Made by a program: the position numbers and the translations under genes. From positions 1,439,337-1,503,336 of the forward strand of contig NZ_GL892076.1 of assembly GCF_000213975.1 (NCBI RefSeq): DNA of 64,000 nt, read 5' to 3'. The notes under the pieces were generated by a model. That model was not told where the DNA came from. It ran no database searches and saw only the letters and a program-made list of their open reading frames with translations. This DNA is from Centipeda periodontii DSM 2778 (lineage in GTDB: Bacteria > Bacillota > Negativicutes > Selenomonadales > Selenomonadaceae). Positions 25,130 through 35,755 of the stretch are shown here, in pieces (within the stretch, counting starts at the first letter, position 1; every line of letters starts with the position of its first letter).

Positions 25130-26065
25130 GTGGGATTCTTTGATCGGCTGAAAAAGGGCTTGACGAAAACACGGGAGAACTTCACACATAATATCGAGCG
25201 GCTCATTATTGGATATGCGGATATTGACGATGAGCTGATCGATGATCTTGAGGAAACTCTGCTGATGGCGGATGTCGGGGTTAAGACGACAGAGACGCTC
25301 ATCGCGGCGGTACGAAAGGGCATCAAGCAAAAAGAGATTCGCACGCCTGAGGATCTGATCCCGTTTTTGGAAAAGGAAATTGTTCAGATTCTCGAGGCTG
25401 GAGAGACTACCTTCCATATGGCAGAGCAGGGACCGACGGTTCTACTCGTGGTCGGTACGAATGGCGTCGGCAAGACGACGACCATCGGGAAGCTGAGTGC
25501 CTACTATCGTCGACAGGGCAAAACGGTTCTCTTGGCAGCAGCCGATACCTTCCGTGCTGCCGCCATTGACCAGCTCGAGATCTGGGGCAAGCGCGCCGAT
25601 GCACAAGTCATCAAACATGGAGAGGGTTCGGATCCTGCGGCGGTTGTCTTTGACGCATTGCAGGCGGCGAAGGCGCGCCGTATCGATATCGTCATTGTCG
25701 ATACGGCGGGACGACTCCAAACAAAGTCCAATCTCATGCAGGAACTCGAGAAGATCTATCGTGTCATCGGACGTGAGATTCCGGGGGCACCGCATGAAAC
25801 ACTGCTTGTGCTTGACGCCGGGACGGGGCAGAATGCGATCAGCCAGGCAGAGCTCTTTACGCAGGCTGCACCTGTCACGGGAGTTGTCCTTACGAAACTC
25901 GACGGTACTGCAAAGGGTGGCGTGACCATCGGGATCAAGTCACAGCTCTCCATTCCGATCAAATGGATTGGCGTCGGGGAGGGAATGGATGATCTTCGAC
26001 CTTTCCATGCGGAGGATTTTGTGAGTGCGCTGTTTCTCAAACATGGGGACGAAGCACAGCAGTAG
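25130..26065 (+). CDS. ftsY: Signal recognition particle receptor FtsY
   Basis: This GTPase is the membrane receptor for SRP-ribosome complexes. The 311-residue protein has the NG domain with P-loop GTNGVGKT (109-116), DTAGR (191-195) and TKLDGTAKGG. It lacks the long acidic N-terminal A domain of enterobacterial FtsY, as usual in Firmicutes. GTG start behind AAAGGAG, 19 bases after smc, in the conserved smc-ftsY pair. Confidence 0.96.
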   Translation: MGFFDRLKKGLTKTRENFTHNIERLIIGYADIDDELIDDLEETLLMADVGVKTTETLIAAVRKGIKQKEIRTPEDLIPFLEKEIVQILEAGETTFHMAEQGPTVLLVVGTNGVGKTTTIGKLSAYYRRQGKTVLLAAADTFRAAAIDQLEIWGKRADAQVIKHGEGSDPAAVVFDALQAAKARRIDIVIVDTAGRLQTKSNLMQELEKIYRVIGREIPGAPHETLLVLDAGTGQNAISQAELFTQAAPVTGVVLTKLDGTAKGGVTIGIKSQLSIPIKWIGVGEGMDDLRPFHAEDFVSALFLKHGDEAQQ

Positions 26066-26100
26066 TATGCGGATTGTATTGATCGAAAGGAGAATCCACT

Positions 26101-26646
26101 ATGTATGAGGATCTTGTAGAAGTAAAATGTAGCAGTGAGAATATATTTGATGGAACCTTGCTCCATGTGCGTCGCGATACGGTGCGCCTGCCGAATGGGA
26201 AGGAATCGATGCGCGAGTGGATCCACCATCCGGGTGCTGCCGCGGTTCTTCCTGTACTGCCGAATGGAGATGTAATTCTGGTGCGCCAGTTTCGCTATCC
26301 CATTGGAAAGGTGACGCTTGAGGTTCCGGCAGGAAAGTTGGATATGGAGGGGGAGGATCCTCTGCACTGTGCACGTCGGGAACTGTCGGAGGAGACCGGA
26401 TATACGGCGGCTCAATACGATAAACTGACCGTGATTGCAACGACGGTCGGATTCTCCAATGAGTACATTCATCTGTATCTCGCTCGGAATCTCTCGGTCG
26501 GGAAACAGCACACAGATGAAGATGAATTCGTCAATGTCGTTCAGATGCCCTTCTCCGAGGCTCTTGCCATGATAAAAACAGGGGAGATCATTGACTCGAA
26601 GACCATCATCTCACTGATGATGGCAGAAGAACGCCTGCGCGGCTGA
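26101..26646 (+). CDS. nudF: NUDIX hydrolase, probable ADP-ribose pyrophosphatase
   Basis: The 181-residue protein probably hydrolyses ADP-ribose to AMP and ribose 5-phosphate. The NUDIX box covers residues 78-101, with Glu85, Arg93-Glu94 and Glu97-Glu98 in RELSEETGY. Between the first Gly and first Glu of the box there are six residues rather than the textbook five (GKLDMEGE). Upstream VRQFRYPIGKVTLEVPAG is typical of the ADPRase subfamily. ATG behind AAAGGAGAA. It sits in the ftsY to mutS2 gene run without functional linkage. Confidence 0.88.
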   Translation: MYEDLVEVKCSSENIFDGTLLHVRRDTVRLPNGKESMREWIHHPGAAAVLPVLPNGDVILVRQFRYPIGKVTLEVPAGKLDMEGEDPLHCARRELSEETGYTAAQYDKLTVIATTVGFSNEYIHLYLARNLSVGKQHTDEDEFVNVVQMPFSEALAMIKTGEIIDSKTIISLMMAEERLRG

Positions 26647-26662
26647 CCAGTGGGAGAAAAAT

Positions 26663-27292
26663 ATGTTCGGATTTAACTTTGAAGAGATGCTGCTTGGAAT
26701 TCCGGGACTCATCATTGCTATGACTTTTCACGAGTATGCACATGCGCGTGTCGCTGTGTCGCTCGGTGACTTTACGCCGCGGCTGATGGGCAGGCTGACG
26801 CTTGACCCGCGCGCACACATCGACCCCATCGGGCTGATTATGCTCTTTCTCGTCCGTTTTGGATGGGCAAAGCCTGTCATGGTCAACCCGAGCAACTTCC
26901 GCCAGCCGAAACGGGATGATATTCTCGTGTCTGTTGCGGGACCCGCAATGAATCTTCTGCTGGGCTTTATTGCATTCTATGCAATTCTCTTTATCCGATC
27001 GCACAATCTGGATGTTTCTCCGATTACCTACAGCATCATTCAGATGATCTTCGTCTACAATGTCAATTTTGCCATATTCAACATGCTCCCGATTCCTCCG
27101 CTCGATGGCTCGCATATCCTGCGCAATCTTCTGCCACCCGACCTTGCCTATCGCTACCAATCTATTGAGCGTTACAGCCTGTTGATTATGATTGTGTTCA
27201 TTGCAACACCGCTGTTGAGTGTTGTCCTGATGCCGCTTTTCCGACTGGTTTATGGAATCTATAAAGTGATTGGAAGTATTCTCCTGTTTTAG
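26663..27292 (+). CDS. Site-2 protease family (M50) membrane metalloprotease
   Basis: The 209-residue polytopic protein has the zinc-binding HEYAH (His23, Glu24, His27) inside the first helix and NMLPIPPLDG with the third ligand Asp148. This layout is the short group of M50 peptidases that lack PDZ domains, related to Firmicutes YwhC-like proteins. Their substrates are mostly unknown; some relatives cleave membrane-anchored regulators. It starts 16 bases after nudF behind GGGAG and ends eight bases before scpA. Confidence 0.88.
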   Translation: MFGFNFEEMLLGIPGLIIAMTFHEYAHARVAVSLGDFTPRLMGRLTLDPRAHIDPIGLIMLFLVRFGWAKPVMVNPSNFRQPKRDDILVSVAGPAMNLLLGFIAFYAILFIRSHNLDVSPITYSIIQMIFVYNVNFAIFNMLPIPPLDGSHILRNLLPPDLAYRYQSIERYSLLIMIVFIATPLLSVVLMPLFRLVYGIYKVIGSILLF

Positions 27293-27300
27293 GTGCATAT

Positions 27301-28029
27301 ATGGCAACAGACTATCTTGTAAAATTGGATGCGTTCGAGGGTCCGATGGACCTGCTCATGCATTTGATTGAAAAGAACAAAATCGATCTCTATGATATTC
27401 CTATCGCGCATTTGACGCGGCAATATCTGGACTATATCGATACGTTGTATCAATTTGACATTGAATATGCGAGCGAGTTCTTAGTGATGGCGGCGACACT
27501 CCTGCGCATTAAGTCCCGCATGATGCTTCCTCAAAGTAGTGGAGAAGAAGAGCACGAAGAGGATCCGCGGCTGGAGCTTGTGGAGCGTCTGCTGGAATAC
27601 CGCCGATTCAAAGAGGTGTCCTCCATTCTCTTTTCCCTGAACGATGCACAGAGTCCCTATGTGGAGCGCGCGCCGATGCCGCTGCCTACAGCTCGTCTTC
27701 CCGTTATGGGGCTTTCGGCAGAGGCTCTTATGCGTATCTTTTCCGATGTTCGGCGCATCCGCGAAGATCCTGTGATTCCCGCTCTCGTCGTATCGGCAGA
27801 GGAATATCGTGTGCAGGACAAGATGACGGATATACTCGCACTGCTTCAGCGTAAAAATGGCAGAATCAAGTTAAATGAGGCATTTCCGACAGGAACGCGA
27901 GAGGAACTCCTGTCGGCGTTTTTAGCACTCTTGGAACTCGCCAAAATGCAGATGGTATATATTGCACAAGAACGTTTGTATCATGAGATCGTTATTTCGG
28001 TAAAGGAGGGGCGCCGTGGAGTCTCTTAG
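27301..28029 (+). CDS. scpA: Segregation and condensation protein ScpA
   Basis: This kleisin subunit bridges the SMC heads. The 242-residue protein begins with the conserved FEGPMDLLMHLIEKNKIDLYD region that binds the SMC neck, and ends with a winged-helix segment that binds the SMC cap. It overlaps scpB by 14 bases, a sign of translational coupling and fixed stoichiometry. In this genome smc is about 2.2 kb upstream, so the whole condensin is encoded in one gene run. Confidence 0.95.
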   Translation: MATDYLVKLDAFEGPMDLLMHLIEKNKIDLYDIPIAHLTRQYLDYIDTLYQFDIEYASEFLVMAATLLRIKSRMMLPQSSGEEEHEEDPRLELVERLLEYRRFKEVSSILFSLNDAQSPYVERAPMPLPTARLPVMGLSAEALMRIFSDVRRIREDPVIPALVVSAEEYRVQDKMTDILALLQRKNGRIKLNEAFPTGTREELLSAFLALLELAKMQMVYIAQERLYHEIVISVKEGRRGVS

Positions 28030-28675
28030 CCGGACAAGCATATTGGAAGCCGTTCTGTTTGCTGCCGGACTTCCGCTTTCCATACCGAAACTCGCTGAGA
28101 TCATCGAAGCACCCGCATGGGAGGTCCAAGAAACATTGACAGAGCTCGAACATGTTCTGTCGGAGCGGGGGAGCGGTATATTTTTACGCAGATCTGCCGG
28201 TGGCTATCAACTTGTAACCCATCCGAATGCCTTTCCGTGGGTAAAAAAACTATCGGAAACGGTACAGCCGACGCTCTCTTCCTCTGCAATGGAGACGCTT
28301 TCCATCATTGCGTATAAACAGCCCATTACGAAGCAGGAAGTGGAGCATATCCGCGGCGTTCGCGCAGAGCGTTCGATCAGTCGGCTTCTGGAATTGGAAC
28401 TGATCTGTGAGATGGGCCGCAAACAGGTTGTTGGACGCCCAATTCTCTATGGGACGACCGACTTGTTCCTACGCGCATTCGGATTGCAGCAGATTGAAGA
28501 CCTTCCGGCGTTGCCTGATACGGATGATGTAAAGGATACACTGGATGATGACCAGCTTCGGCTCTTTGAGGAAATGCATGCCGCTGCAGATCTGGTTGAA
28601 TATGATGATGGGAATGACGATGTTGAGAAAATCCGGCAAAGAGATACTGCAACTCCTCGTGATGCGAAGGAGTGA
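28016..28675 (+). CDS. scpB: Segregation and condensation protein ScpB
   Basis: The 219-residue protein forms a dimer of winged-helix domains that binds the central part of ScpA. The conserved second winged helix contains LSIIAYKQPITKQEVEHIRG and the end of the core GRPILYGTTDLFLRAFGL; an acidic tail follows. GTG start at 28016 within scpA, behind AAAGGAGG. Confidence 0.95.
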   Translation: MESLSRTSILEAVLFAAGLPLSIPKLAEIIEAPAWEVQETLTELEHVLSERGSGIFLRRSAGGYQLVTHPNAFPWVKKLSETVQPTLSSSAMETLSIIAYKQPITKQEVEHIRGVRAERSISRLLELELICEMGRKQVVGRPILYGTTDLFLRAFGLQQIEDLPALPDTDDVKDTLDDDQLRLFEEMHAAADLVEYDDGNDDVEKIRQRDTATPRDAKE

Positions 28676-28680
28676 GTGCA

Positions 28681-31185
28681 TTGGTTGAACTGCTTGCTCC
28701 CGCAGGAACGAAGGAAGCGTTTCTCGCTGCCGTTGAAAATGGAACAAACGCTATATATCTTGCCGGGAAAATGTTCGGTGCGCGCGCCTATGCTTCGAAT
28801 TTTGATGAAGACGAACTGGTGGATGTCATTCAGCACGCACATCTGAAAAATGTGCAGGTTCATGTTGCGGTCAATACGATTGTAGACAGTGATGAACTTC
28901 CAAAACTAAAGGAATACCTGTCCTTTCTCTACGATGCCGGAGCGGATGCCATTCTCTTACAGGATCTTGGAGCAGTACGTCTGGCAAAGCAGATTGTACC
29001 GCAGCTGCCGATTCATGCGAGCACGCAGATGACGGTGCATAATCTTGCAGGGGTTCAGGCGCTCGCGGAACTTGGCTTCTCTCGCGTTGTTTTGGCGCGC
29101 GAACTCTCTATCGCGGAAATACGTCATATCTGTGCGAACAGTAGAGTTGAGATCGAGTGCTTCGTGCACGGTGCACTCTGCGTCTGCTATTCCGGACAAT
29201 GTTTGATGAGCAGTATGATCGGCGGACGCAGCGGAAATCGCGGGCGCTGTGCACAGCCCTGCCGTCTGCCCTATACCCTCGTCGATGTGAATGGAAATGA
29301 TGTGCTTGGCGCATCTGCCGGCAACTTTCTGCTCTCCCCACGCGATCTGAATGCGATCGAACTCATTCCGCAGCTGCTTGATGCGGGGATCGATTCACTC
29401 AAAATCGAAGGGCGCATGAAGCGTCCGGAGTATGTCGCCACGATTGTGCATGTCTATCGCAAGGCGATCGACCATCATTTTGATGCGCAGAGCATGCAGG
29501 TTGATGATATCGATCGAGACCACCTTGCACAGGTGTTCAATCGTGACTTTACCACCGCCTATATGGAGAAGCATCAGGGCAGGCACATGATGAGCGACCG
29601 GCGGCCGAACAATCGCGGTCTCCTCATTGGGCGGGTCACTGCATATGATCGGAATGCGAGACGAGTTTCAGTGAAACTGACCAGAAATCTTGCCGTTGGC
29701 GATCAAGTGGATTTCTGGGTGAAGGTTGGCGGGCGGGTCAGCGCGGAGATCGAGCATCTTTATGATGCGCGAGGACAGGCGTGCATTGAGGCGGGGGCAG
29801 GGGATGTCGTATCTTTTCCCATCCGTGGAAAAGTCCACATGAATGATCGTGTTTTCAAGGTCTATGACGCAAGGCTTATGGAGGCCGCACGGCGCTCCTA
29901 TGACGCTGAGCACTCTTCCAGAATCCCTTTGCATGCGGCGCTTTATGCCAGATGCGGCGAGAAATTGCGCCTCTCTATGGAGGATGATGCAGGGAATCAC
30001 GCAGAGGTGGAGAGCGACTATGTCGTTGCTGCCGCAAATAATCGTCCGCTTACTGTGGAAACGGTTCAGAAACAGATGGGGCGCCTCGGTACAACAGTAT
30101 TTTCCCTTGATGAACTTCTTTGTGACATGGACGATTCGGTGATGGTGCCGGTCAGCGAGCTGAATAAAATTCGCCGCTCTGCCATTGCCGCCTTGGAAGA
30201 ATCTCGTACGCATAAGTTTCAAAAAAGACGTGAAGATACCATACGCTTTATCACAGGAAATACAATGCTTCCCGTTTCGCAACGAGCAGAGATTTCGCCC
30301 GCGATGTCATCGTCCCTGATGGTTGCCGTCGACAATATGGACGCAATGAAGGCTGCTGTAGCGGCGGGAGCAGACGGTATTTTGTACGGGGGGGAGAATT
30401 TTTCCGGAACCGTACTTCAAAAGGGCGACTATGAGGCTGCGTGGGACTATGCGAAGGAACGTGATGTTCGTATTGACTACAACACGCCACGCATCGTTCA
30501 TGAGCATGAACAGGCTGCTTTGATGCGCCTCTTTGACGGTTTTGGAGAGAAGCTGCCTGCGGCACTGCATGTCCATCATATCGGCATTGCGTTTCTTGCG
30601 CGTGCATGCATGGACGTTCCCCTGCATGCGGACTATTCGATGATCTCCTACAATGTTTCCACATTGGATTTTCTGCATTCCTATGGATTCTCTGAGGCGA
30701 CACTGTCGCCGGAGCTCAACGGCAAACAGATGGAACGCATGGTAAAATCAAGCCCCGTTCCACTTACGGCAATCGTTGGCGGGCGTCTTCCGCTCATGAT
30801 TTCCGAATACTGTGTCCTAGGCAGCTTTCTGGGGAATCTCGATACGGGGAAATGCTCCATGCCCTGCCGCACGCAGAATTACTTCCTCCGTGACCGCAAA
30901 AATGTCGATTTTCCGGTGTTGACGGATCAGTTCTGCCGCATGCATATATTGAACAGCAAGCAACTATCTCTGCTTCCGTATGCGGCGCAGATGCGTGCTA
31001 TGGGCATTGCGACGCTTCGGATCGAGGGACGCGGAATCTCTGTCGGTGCTTTGCAGCGAATTGTCAAAGCATATCGGACTGCAATGCAGCTTGCGGTTCC
31101 CCTCAGAGAAGAAGATGAGCAATACCTGCGCATGCAGGAGGACGGCGATATCACACGCGGGCATTATTTCCGCGGGATCTTATAA
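28681..31185 (+). CDS. U32 family peptidase-like protein (RlhA/YhbU-like, with extended C-terminus)
   Basis: The 834-residue protein opens with VELLAPAGTKEAFLAAVENG, the U32 N-terminal barrel. It has the U32 signature with Glu159-Cys160-Phe161 and GALCVCYSGQCLMSS, then NRGRCAQPCR, whose cysteines probably bind an Fe-S cluster. A second half includes a DUF3656-like region and a further cysteine pair in KCSMPCRT. U32 proteins include RlhA, which hydroxylates a cytidine in 23S rRNA, and TrhP/TrhO-type tRNA hydroxylation partners; older names are collagenase-like. I chose TTG 28681, eight bases after AAGGAG; a GTG at 28672 lies inside the ribosome site. RNA hydroxylation is the likeliest role. 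Confidence 0.85.
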   Translation: MVELLAPAGTKEAFLAAVENGTNAIYLAGKMFGARAYASNFDEDELVDVIQHAHLKNVQVHVAVNTIVDSDELPKLKEYLSFLYDAGADAILLQDLGAVRLAKQIVPQLPIHASTQMTVHNLAGVQALAELGFSRVVLARELSIAEIRHICANSRVEIECFVHGALCVCYSGQCLMSSMIGGRSGNRGRCAQPCRLPYTLVDVNGNDVLGASAGNFLLSPRDLNAIELIPQLLDAGIDSLKIEGRMKRPEYVATIVHVYRKAIDHHFDAQSMQVDDIDRDHLAQVFNRDFTTAYMEKHQGRHMMSDRRPNNRGLLIGRVTAYDRNARRVSVKLTRNLAVGDQVDFWVKVGGRVSAEIEHLYDARGQACIEAGAGDVVSFPIRGKVHMNDRVFKVYDARLMEAARRSYDAEHSSRIPLHAALYARCGEKLRLSMEDDAGNHAEVESDYVVAAANNRPLTVETVQKQMGRLGTTVFSLDELLCDMDDSVMVPVSELNKIRRSAIAALEESRTHKFQKRREDTIRFITGNTMLPVSQRAEISPAMSSSLMVAVDNMDAMKAAVAAGADGILYGGENFSGTVLQKGDYEAAWDYAKERDVRIDYNTPRIVHEHEQAALMRLFDGFGEKLPAALHVHHIGIAFLARACMDVPLHADYSMISYNVSTLDFLHSYGFSEATLSPELNGKQMERMVKSSPVPLTAIVGGRLPLMISEYCVLGSFLGNLDTGKCSMPCRTQNYFLRDRKNVDFPVLTDQFCRMHILNSKQLSLLPYAAQMRAMGIATLRIEGRGISVGALQRIVKAYRTAMQLAVPLREEDEQYLRMQEDGDITRGHYFRGIL

Positions 31186-31194
31186 GAGGTGTTT

Positions 31195-33549
31195 ATGGAC
31201 ACTGATTCATTTAAGGTATTAGAGTACGAGAAGATAACAAATTGGTTGGCTACATTTGCCTCCACCATACGTGGCAAGGAGCTCTGCCGCAATGCACTGC
31301 CTTCCGGCGACTATGATGCGGTTGTGCGGCTCCATCAGGAGACCGCAGAGGCTGTGCAGGTTCTGCAGATGCAGACACCGCCGTTCGGCGGCATCTACGA
31401 TCTGCGTCAGATCATGAAAAAGGCATCGATGGGTTCCGTCCTTGAGGTCGATGAGCTTCGGTCCGTTATGAGCACGATGGCAGGAATGCGGAATGTGAAG
31501 TATTTTTTCCGCGATCTCGATATAGATGTTTCAATCCTCAAGGAACAGGCGAGACCGCTTGAAATTCTCGGGATGGTGGAGCGTCATCTGAAAGATGCCA
31601 TCGATGAGCATGGCAATTTCCGTGATGATGCAAGTCCCGAACTGCGCAGAATCACGCGGGAGCTTCAAACGGCGCAGGCGCGTGCGAAGGATCGACTCTC
31701 TGCGATTTTGCATGATGCAGCAAATCAGAAGTACTTTCAGGAAGCTATTGTCACGGTGCGCGATGAGCGCTATGTCATCCCGGTCAAGCAGGAATACCGC
31801 AATTACTTTCCGGGCGTGATCCACGATCAATCTGCCAGCGGTGCGACGCTCTTTGTGGAACCGCTCGCGACTGTGGAGCTCAATAATACGGTGCGGCAGA
31901 TGGAGCTTGCCCGTACGCAGGAGATTCAGCGGATTCTGCGAAAGCTGACGGCAGAGATTGCCCAAAATGCGCGCATTCTCGAGGAGAACTGTGCGATTCT
32001 CTCGACGATCGATCTCATCTTTGCGCGTGCCAGACTCGCGCGTGAGATGGAGGCATATCCGCCGACATTGAATCGGAATGGCCGTGTTCACCTGAAGAGG
32101 GCACGGCATCCGCTCCTCCCACGGGACAAGGTTGTCCCGATCGATATAGAACTCGGGAAGTCGTTCTCCGTTCTCTTGATCACGGGTCCCAATACGGGCG
32201 GCAAAACCGTGAGCATGAAGACGCTTGGGCTTTTGGCGCTCTTGGCACAGACCGGATGCTTCCTTCCGACGGCGCCGGATTCGGAGATTCCCGTCTACCG
32301 CAACATCTACGCGGATATCGGAGATGAGCAGAGCATTGAGCAGAGTCTATCCACGTTTTCGGCGCATACGCGGAACATCGTGCGCATTATCGACAAGGCG
32401 GAGCAGGGCGACCTCATCCTTCTGGACGAGGTCGGGGCCGGTACTGACCCGGATGAAGGCGCGGCACTTGCACGCAGCATTATTGAACATTTTTTACGGC
32501 GTAACATATGCACCGTTGCTACGACGCACTACGCTGCGCTCAAAACGTTTGCCTATACGCAAACGGGCGTTGAAAATGCCTCGGTCGAATTCGATCTGAA
32601 AACGCTACGTCCAACCTATCGTCTTTTGATCGGTATTCCGGGAGCAAGCAATGCGTTCTCGATCAGCCGGCAGCTTGGACTGTCACCGGATATTGTGGCG
32701 CGTGCGGAAATTTATATCAGCGAGGAACATACGCATTTTGAAAACGTAGTCAACGAACTTGAACAGGAGAAAAAGGACTACGAGGCAAGAAATCACATGC
32801 TTCATGCGAAGGAAGCCGAGCTCACAGCAAGGGAAGCGCGCCTGTGCACCGAGCGCGATACTTTCACGAAAATGCGGCAGGAGCTTCTTCACAAGGCCTG
32901 CGAGGAGGCGAACAATATTGTCCGCATGGCGCGGCGCAGCGCCGAGGAAACAATCAAATCGCTCAAAGAGCAATTTGACGATCATGGTGTGAAAGAGCGC
33001 CGCAAGGCGATTCAGGAAGCCAGAGATCGGCTGAATGAGGCATATGTTGAGGGAGATGCGCAGCGAAACGAGTCTGTAGGAAAACCTGTACGTGCGGGTG
33101 AGGTTCAAAGCGGTGATATCGTTTACATTCCAAGCCTTGCGCAGGAGGGGACGGTGCTCGCCATCCAGGGGAAGGAACTCACGGTTCAAGTCGGCGGACT
33201 GCGCACGATTGTCAAGATGAATGCCTGCAGGTTTGTTGCGCGTAAGAAGAAACAGCGTGCGGGGAAACTTCACGTATCTTCTTCGATTTCCGGAAAGGCG
33301 ACAGACATAAGTCCACAGATCGATGTGCGCGGTATGACGGTAGCCGAAGCCGAGTCCGTTCTGGGTAAATTTATCGATGATGCGGTGTTTATGGGTCTCT
33401 CTAAGATTTTACTGATTCACGGGAAGGGAACGGGTGCTCTGCGGCAGGGCTTGCAGGACTATCTGAAGCACCATCGGTCTGTCCTCAATTTTTCGTTTGC
33501 CGATATTTCTGAGGGTGGAACGGGCGCGACGGTTGTGGAGCTGAAGTAG
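31195..33549 (+). CDS. mutS2: Endonuclease MutS2
   Basis: The 784-residue MutS paralogue lacks the mismatch-recognition domain. Its ATPase has Walker A GPNTGGKT (331-338) and Walker B LILLDEVGAGTDP. A coiled coil (ERRKAIQEARDRL region) precedes the C-terminal Smr nuclease domain with DVRGMTVAEAE and LLIHGKGTGALR. Relatives suppress homologous recombination or rescue collided ribosomes by splitting them. I chose ATG 31195 behind AAGAGG over GTG 31189. It closes the smc gene run; a new promoter follows. Confidence 0.95.
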   Translation: MDTDSFKVLEYEKITNWLATFASTIRGKELCRNALPSGDYDAVVRLHQETAEAVQVLQMQTPPFGGIYDLRQIMKKASMGSVLEVDELRSVMSTMAGMRNVKYFFRDLDIDVSILKEQARPLEILGMVERHLKDAIDEHGNFRDDASPELRRITRELQTAQARAKDRLSAILHDAANQKYFQEAIVTVRDERYVIPVKQEYRNYFPGVIHDQSASGATLFVEPLATVELNNTVRQMELARTQEIQRILRKLTAEIAQNARILEENCAILSTIDLIFARARLAREMEAYPPTLNRNGRVHLKRARHPLLPRDKVVPIDIELGKSFSVLLITGPNTGGKTVSMKTLGLLALLAQTGCFLPTAPDSEIPVYRNIYADIGDEQSIEQSLSTFSAHTRNIVRIIDKAEQGDLILLDEVGAGTDPDEGAALARSIIEHFLRRNICTVATTHYAALKTFAYTQTGVENASVEFDLKTLRPTYRLLIGIPGASNAFSISRQLGLSPDIVARAEIYISEEHTHFENVVNELEQEKKDYEARNHMLHAKEAELTAREARLCTERDTFTKMRQELLHKACEEANNIVRMARRSAEETIKSLKEQFDDHGVKERRKAIQEARDRLNEAYVEGDAQRNESVGKPVRAGEVQSGDIVYIPSLAQEGTVLAIQGKELTVQVGGLRTIVKMNACRFVARKKKQRAGKLHVSSSISGKATDISPQIDVRGMTVAEAESVLGKFIDDAVFMGLSKILLIHGKGTGALRQGLQDYLKHHRSVLNFSFADISEGGTGATVVELK

Positions 33550-33581
33550 GTCGCGTACCGCACCTTTTTAATAAAATATCC

Positions 33582-33609
33582 TTACAAAATTCCAAGTTTG
33601 TGATAAAAT
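33582..33609 (+). promoter_or_regulatory. Promoter of the PBP gene
   Basis: TTACAA (33582-33587), 16 bases, TAAAAT (33604-33609) preceded by TGA, an extended -10. It lies about 45 bases before the penicillin-binding protein gene and may serve the PBP-tyrS run. Confidence 0.6.
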
Positions 33610-33654
33610 AAAGAAATTAGATTATAGGAGAAAGATCCGGACAGGAAGGTATCT

Positions 33655-35739
33655 ATGCAGAAAAGCGAAAAGAAAACGACAAAGAAGTCCAAGAATGGCT
33701 CCATTCTTGGAAAAGCAATTCTCGCCATAGGGCTGATACTGTTTGTCATGATCATCGGTGTTGGCTGCGGATTTCTCACGGCAAGCTTGAATACCAGACC
33801 GAATCTGGCAGAGGATATCGTTCCGCCGGCATCGTCGCAGATTTACGATATTCATGGCAACGAGATAGCCAACATTCATGCGGCAGAGAACCGTAGACCT
33901 GTCGGTATTAATGAGATTCCGAAAGATCTTCAGAACGCATTCATCGCGGTTGAGGACAATCGTTTCTATGAGCATATCGGCATCGATCCGCGCGGTATCA
34001 TGCGTGCCGTTTTGGCGAACATTCAGGGGCGCGAGCTCACAGAGGGCGGATCTACCATCACGCAGCAGCTCGCAAAGAATGCGTATCTGACACAGGATCG
34101 AACGTTCAAACGCAAGGTTCAGGAGGTGTTTCTTGCACTCCAACTCGAACGTCAGTATACGAAGCAGGAGATCCTCGAGCTCTACATGAACCAGATCTAT
34201 TTCGGACAGGGCGCCTATGGGGTTCAGGCGGCGGCACGCACGTATTTCGGCAAGGATGTCAAGGATCTGACGCTGAATGAATGTGCGATGCTCGCGGGGA
34301 TTCCGAAGAGTCCGAACTACTACTCTCCCCTCAACAATATGGAGGCGGCGACCGAGCGCAAAGCTGTCGTTCTCGACCAGATGGCAAAGTACGGCTATAT
34401 TAGTGAGAGTGAGGCGAATGCGGCTAAGAAGGAAGCACTTACCATTGCTAAGAACAACAGCGATGGAGCCAACGGTCCTTCCTATTTCGTTGATTATGTA
34501 CTCCAACAGCTCGCGGAGAAATATGGAGATGATGCCATCTACAAGGATGGTCTGCAAATTTATACGACCATTGATATGAATCTGCAGGCGGCAGCAGAAA
34601 ATGCGATGCAGAACCTTCCCGCATACTTTACCGATGAGAACGGTATTGTGCAGCCACAGGGGGCGCTTGTCGCGATCGATCCGCATACGGGATATATCAA
34701 AGCGATGGTGGGTGGACGCGGAACGGATCAGTTCAATCGTGCGACACAGGCAGTGCGTCAGCCCGGCTCTGCATTTAAGCCCTTTGTCTTCGTTGCAGCA
34801 CTTGAGAACAACTATACGGCAGATTCCATCATTGACGATAAGCCGCTGAAGATCGGCGGATGGGAGCCGCAGAACTATAGCCGCAACTTCTCTGGGAAGG
34901 TGCGGTTGCGCGATGTCGTGCGTTGGTCGCTCAATGTTCCGACGGTTCGGATCGCGCAGGATATTGGGATTGACAAGGCGATCTACTATGCACAGCAGAT
35001 GGGGATATCGACCTTTGTTCTTGACGGTGCAACGAATGATCGTAATCTTGCCATCGCACTCGGCGGTATGACGCGCGGGGTCACACCGCTCGAGCTCACA
35101 AGCGCATACGGCACCTTTGCGAATCGCGGCATCCATGTCGAGCCGGTCGCCATTATCCGAGTCGTTTCGCGTACTGGCAAGGTGCTCGAGGAGGCGCAGC
35201 GAAAGGAAAAAAGCGTGATTTCTGCAGCGAATGCTGCCACCATGACCGCGATGATGGAGGATGTTATCCAACGTGGTACGGGAACACGCGCCAACATTGG
35301 AAGACCTGCAGCGGGAAAGACGGGAACAACCAGTGACTATCATGACGCATGGTTCGTGGGATATACACCGGATCTGGTTGCGTGTGTCTGGGTTGGTAAT
35401 GACAGCGTTGGCGACCTGCATGGCATGGCGGGAGGAACGACGCCTGCTGTTATCTGGCAGGCATTTATGCTGAAAGCACACGTGGGGCTTCCGGTGCGTC
35501 ATTTCGAGGAAGCTCCCTCGTTTGCCGCATCATCGGATGTACCGATTGAAGCTCCAGAGAAAGACAAGGATGCAAAGAAGAGCACGGATGAAAAAGGGAA
35601 GGAAACAGGAAAGTCTGCCAATGCGCCGAATGCAGGAAAGAGTGAGGCGAATGCAAATGCCTCTGCGTCACGCACAGCAGCTTCCGTTTCCGGGGAAGCG
35701 CCCGAACCTGGAATGGGCGTAGAAAAAGGACAAAACTGA
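33655..35739 (+). CDS. Class A penicillin-binding protein (PBP1A family)
   Basis: This bifunctional peptidoglycan synthase polymerises lipid II and cross-links peptides on the outer face of the inner membrane. The 694-residue protein has a cytoplasmic basic start, a membrane helix at about 18-43, a GT51 domain with catalytic Glu100 ([10 protein letters not shown]) and [12 protein letters not shown], and a transpeptidase domain with Ser372-x-x-Lys375, Ser425-Leu-Asn427 and Lys555-Thr-Gly557. The last 70 or so residues are a low-complexity Lys/Ala/Ser/Glu tail, common in the family. tyrS follows after 16 bases. Confidence 0.95.
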   Translation: MQKSEKKTTKKSKNGSILGKAILAIGLILFVMIIGVGCGFLTASLNTRPNLAEDIVPPASSQIYDIHGNEIANIHAAENRRPVGINEIPKDLQNAFIAVEDNRFYEHIGIDPRGIMRAVLANIQGRELTEGGSTITQQLAKNAYLTQDRTFKRKVQEVFLALQLERQYTKQEILELYMNQIYFGQGAYGVQAAARTYFGKDVKDLTLNECAMLAGIPKSPNYYSPLNNMEAATERKAVVLDQMAKYGYISESEANAAKKEALTIAKNNSDGANGPSYFVDYVLQQLAEKYGDDAIYKDGLQIYTTIDMNLQAAAENAMQNLPAYFTDENGIVQPQGALVAIDPHTGYIKAMVGGRGTDQFNRATQAVRQPGSAFKPFVFVAALENNYTADSIIDDKPLKIGGWEPQNYSRNFSGKVRLRDVVRWSLNVPTVRIAQDIGIDKAIYYAQQMGISTFVLDGATNDRNLAIALGGMTRGVTPLELTSAYGTFANRGIHVEPVAIIRVVSRTGKVLEEAQRKEKSVISAANAATMTAMMEDVIQRGTGTRANIGRPAAGKTGTTSDYHDAWFVGYTPDLVACVWVGNDSVGDLHGMAGGTTPAVIWQAFMLKAHVGLPVRHFEEAPSFAASSDVPIEAPEKDKDAKKSTDEKGKETGKSANAPNAGKSEANANASASRTAASVSGEAPEPGMGVEKGQN

Positions 35740-35755
35740 GAAAAGGGGTAAGTTG

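Noticed and set aside
26660-27292. M50 protease and nudF as part of a condensin-linked system
   Set aside because: They sit between ftsY and scpA, but both are common unrelated genes and nothing in the sequence ties them to SMC.
33622-35502. 626-codon minus-strand open frame opposite the PBP gene
   Set aside because: Antisense to a complete class A PBP; composition and lack of a ribosome site mark it as a shadow.
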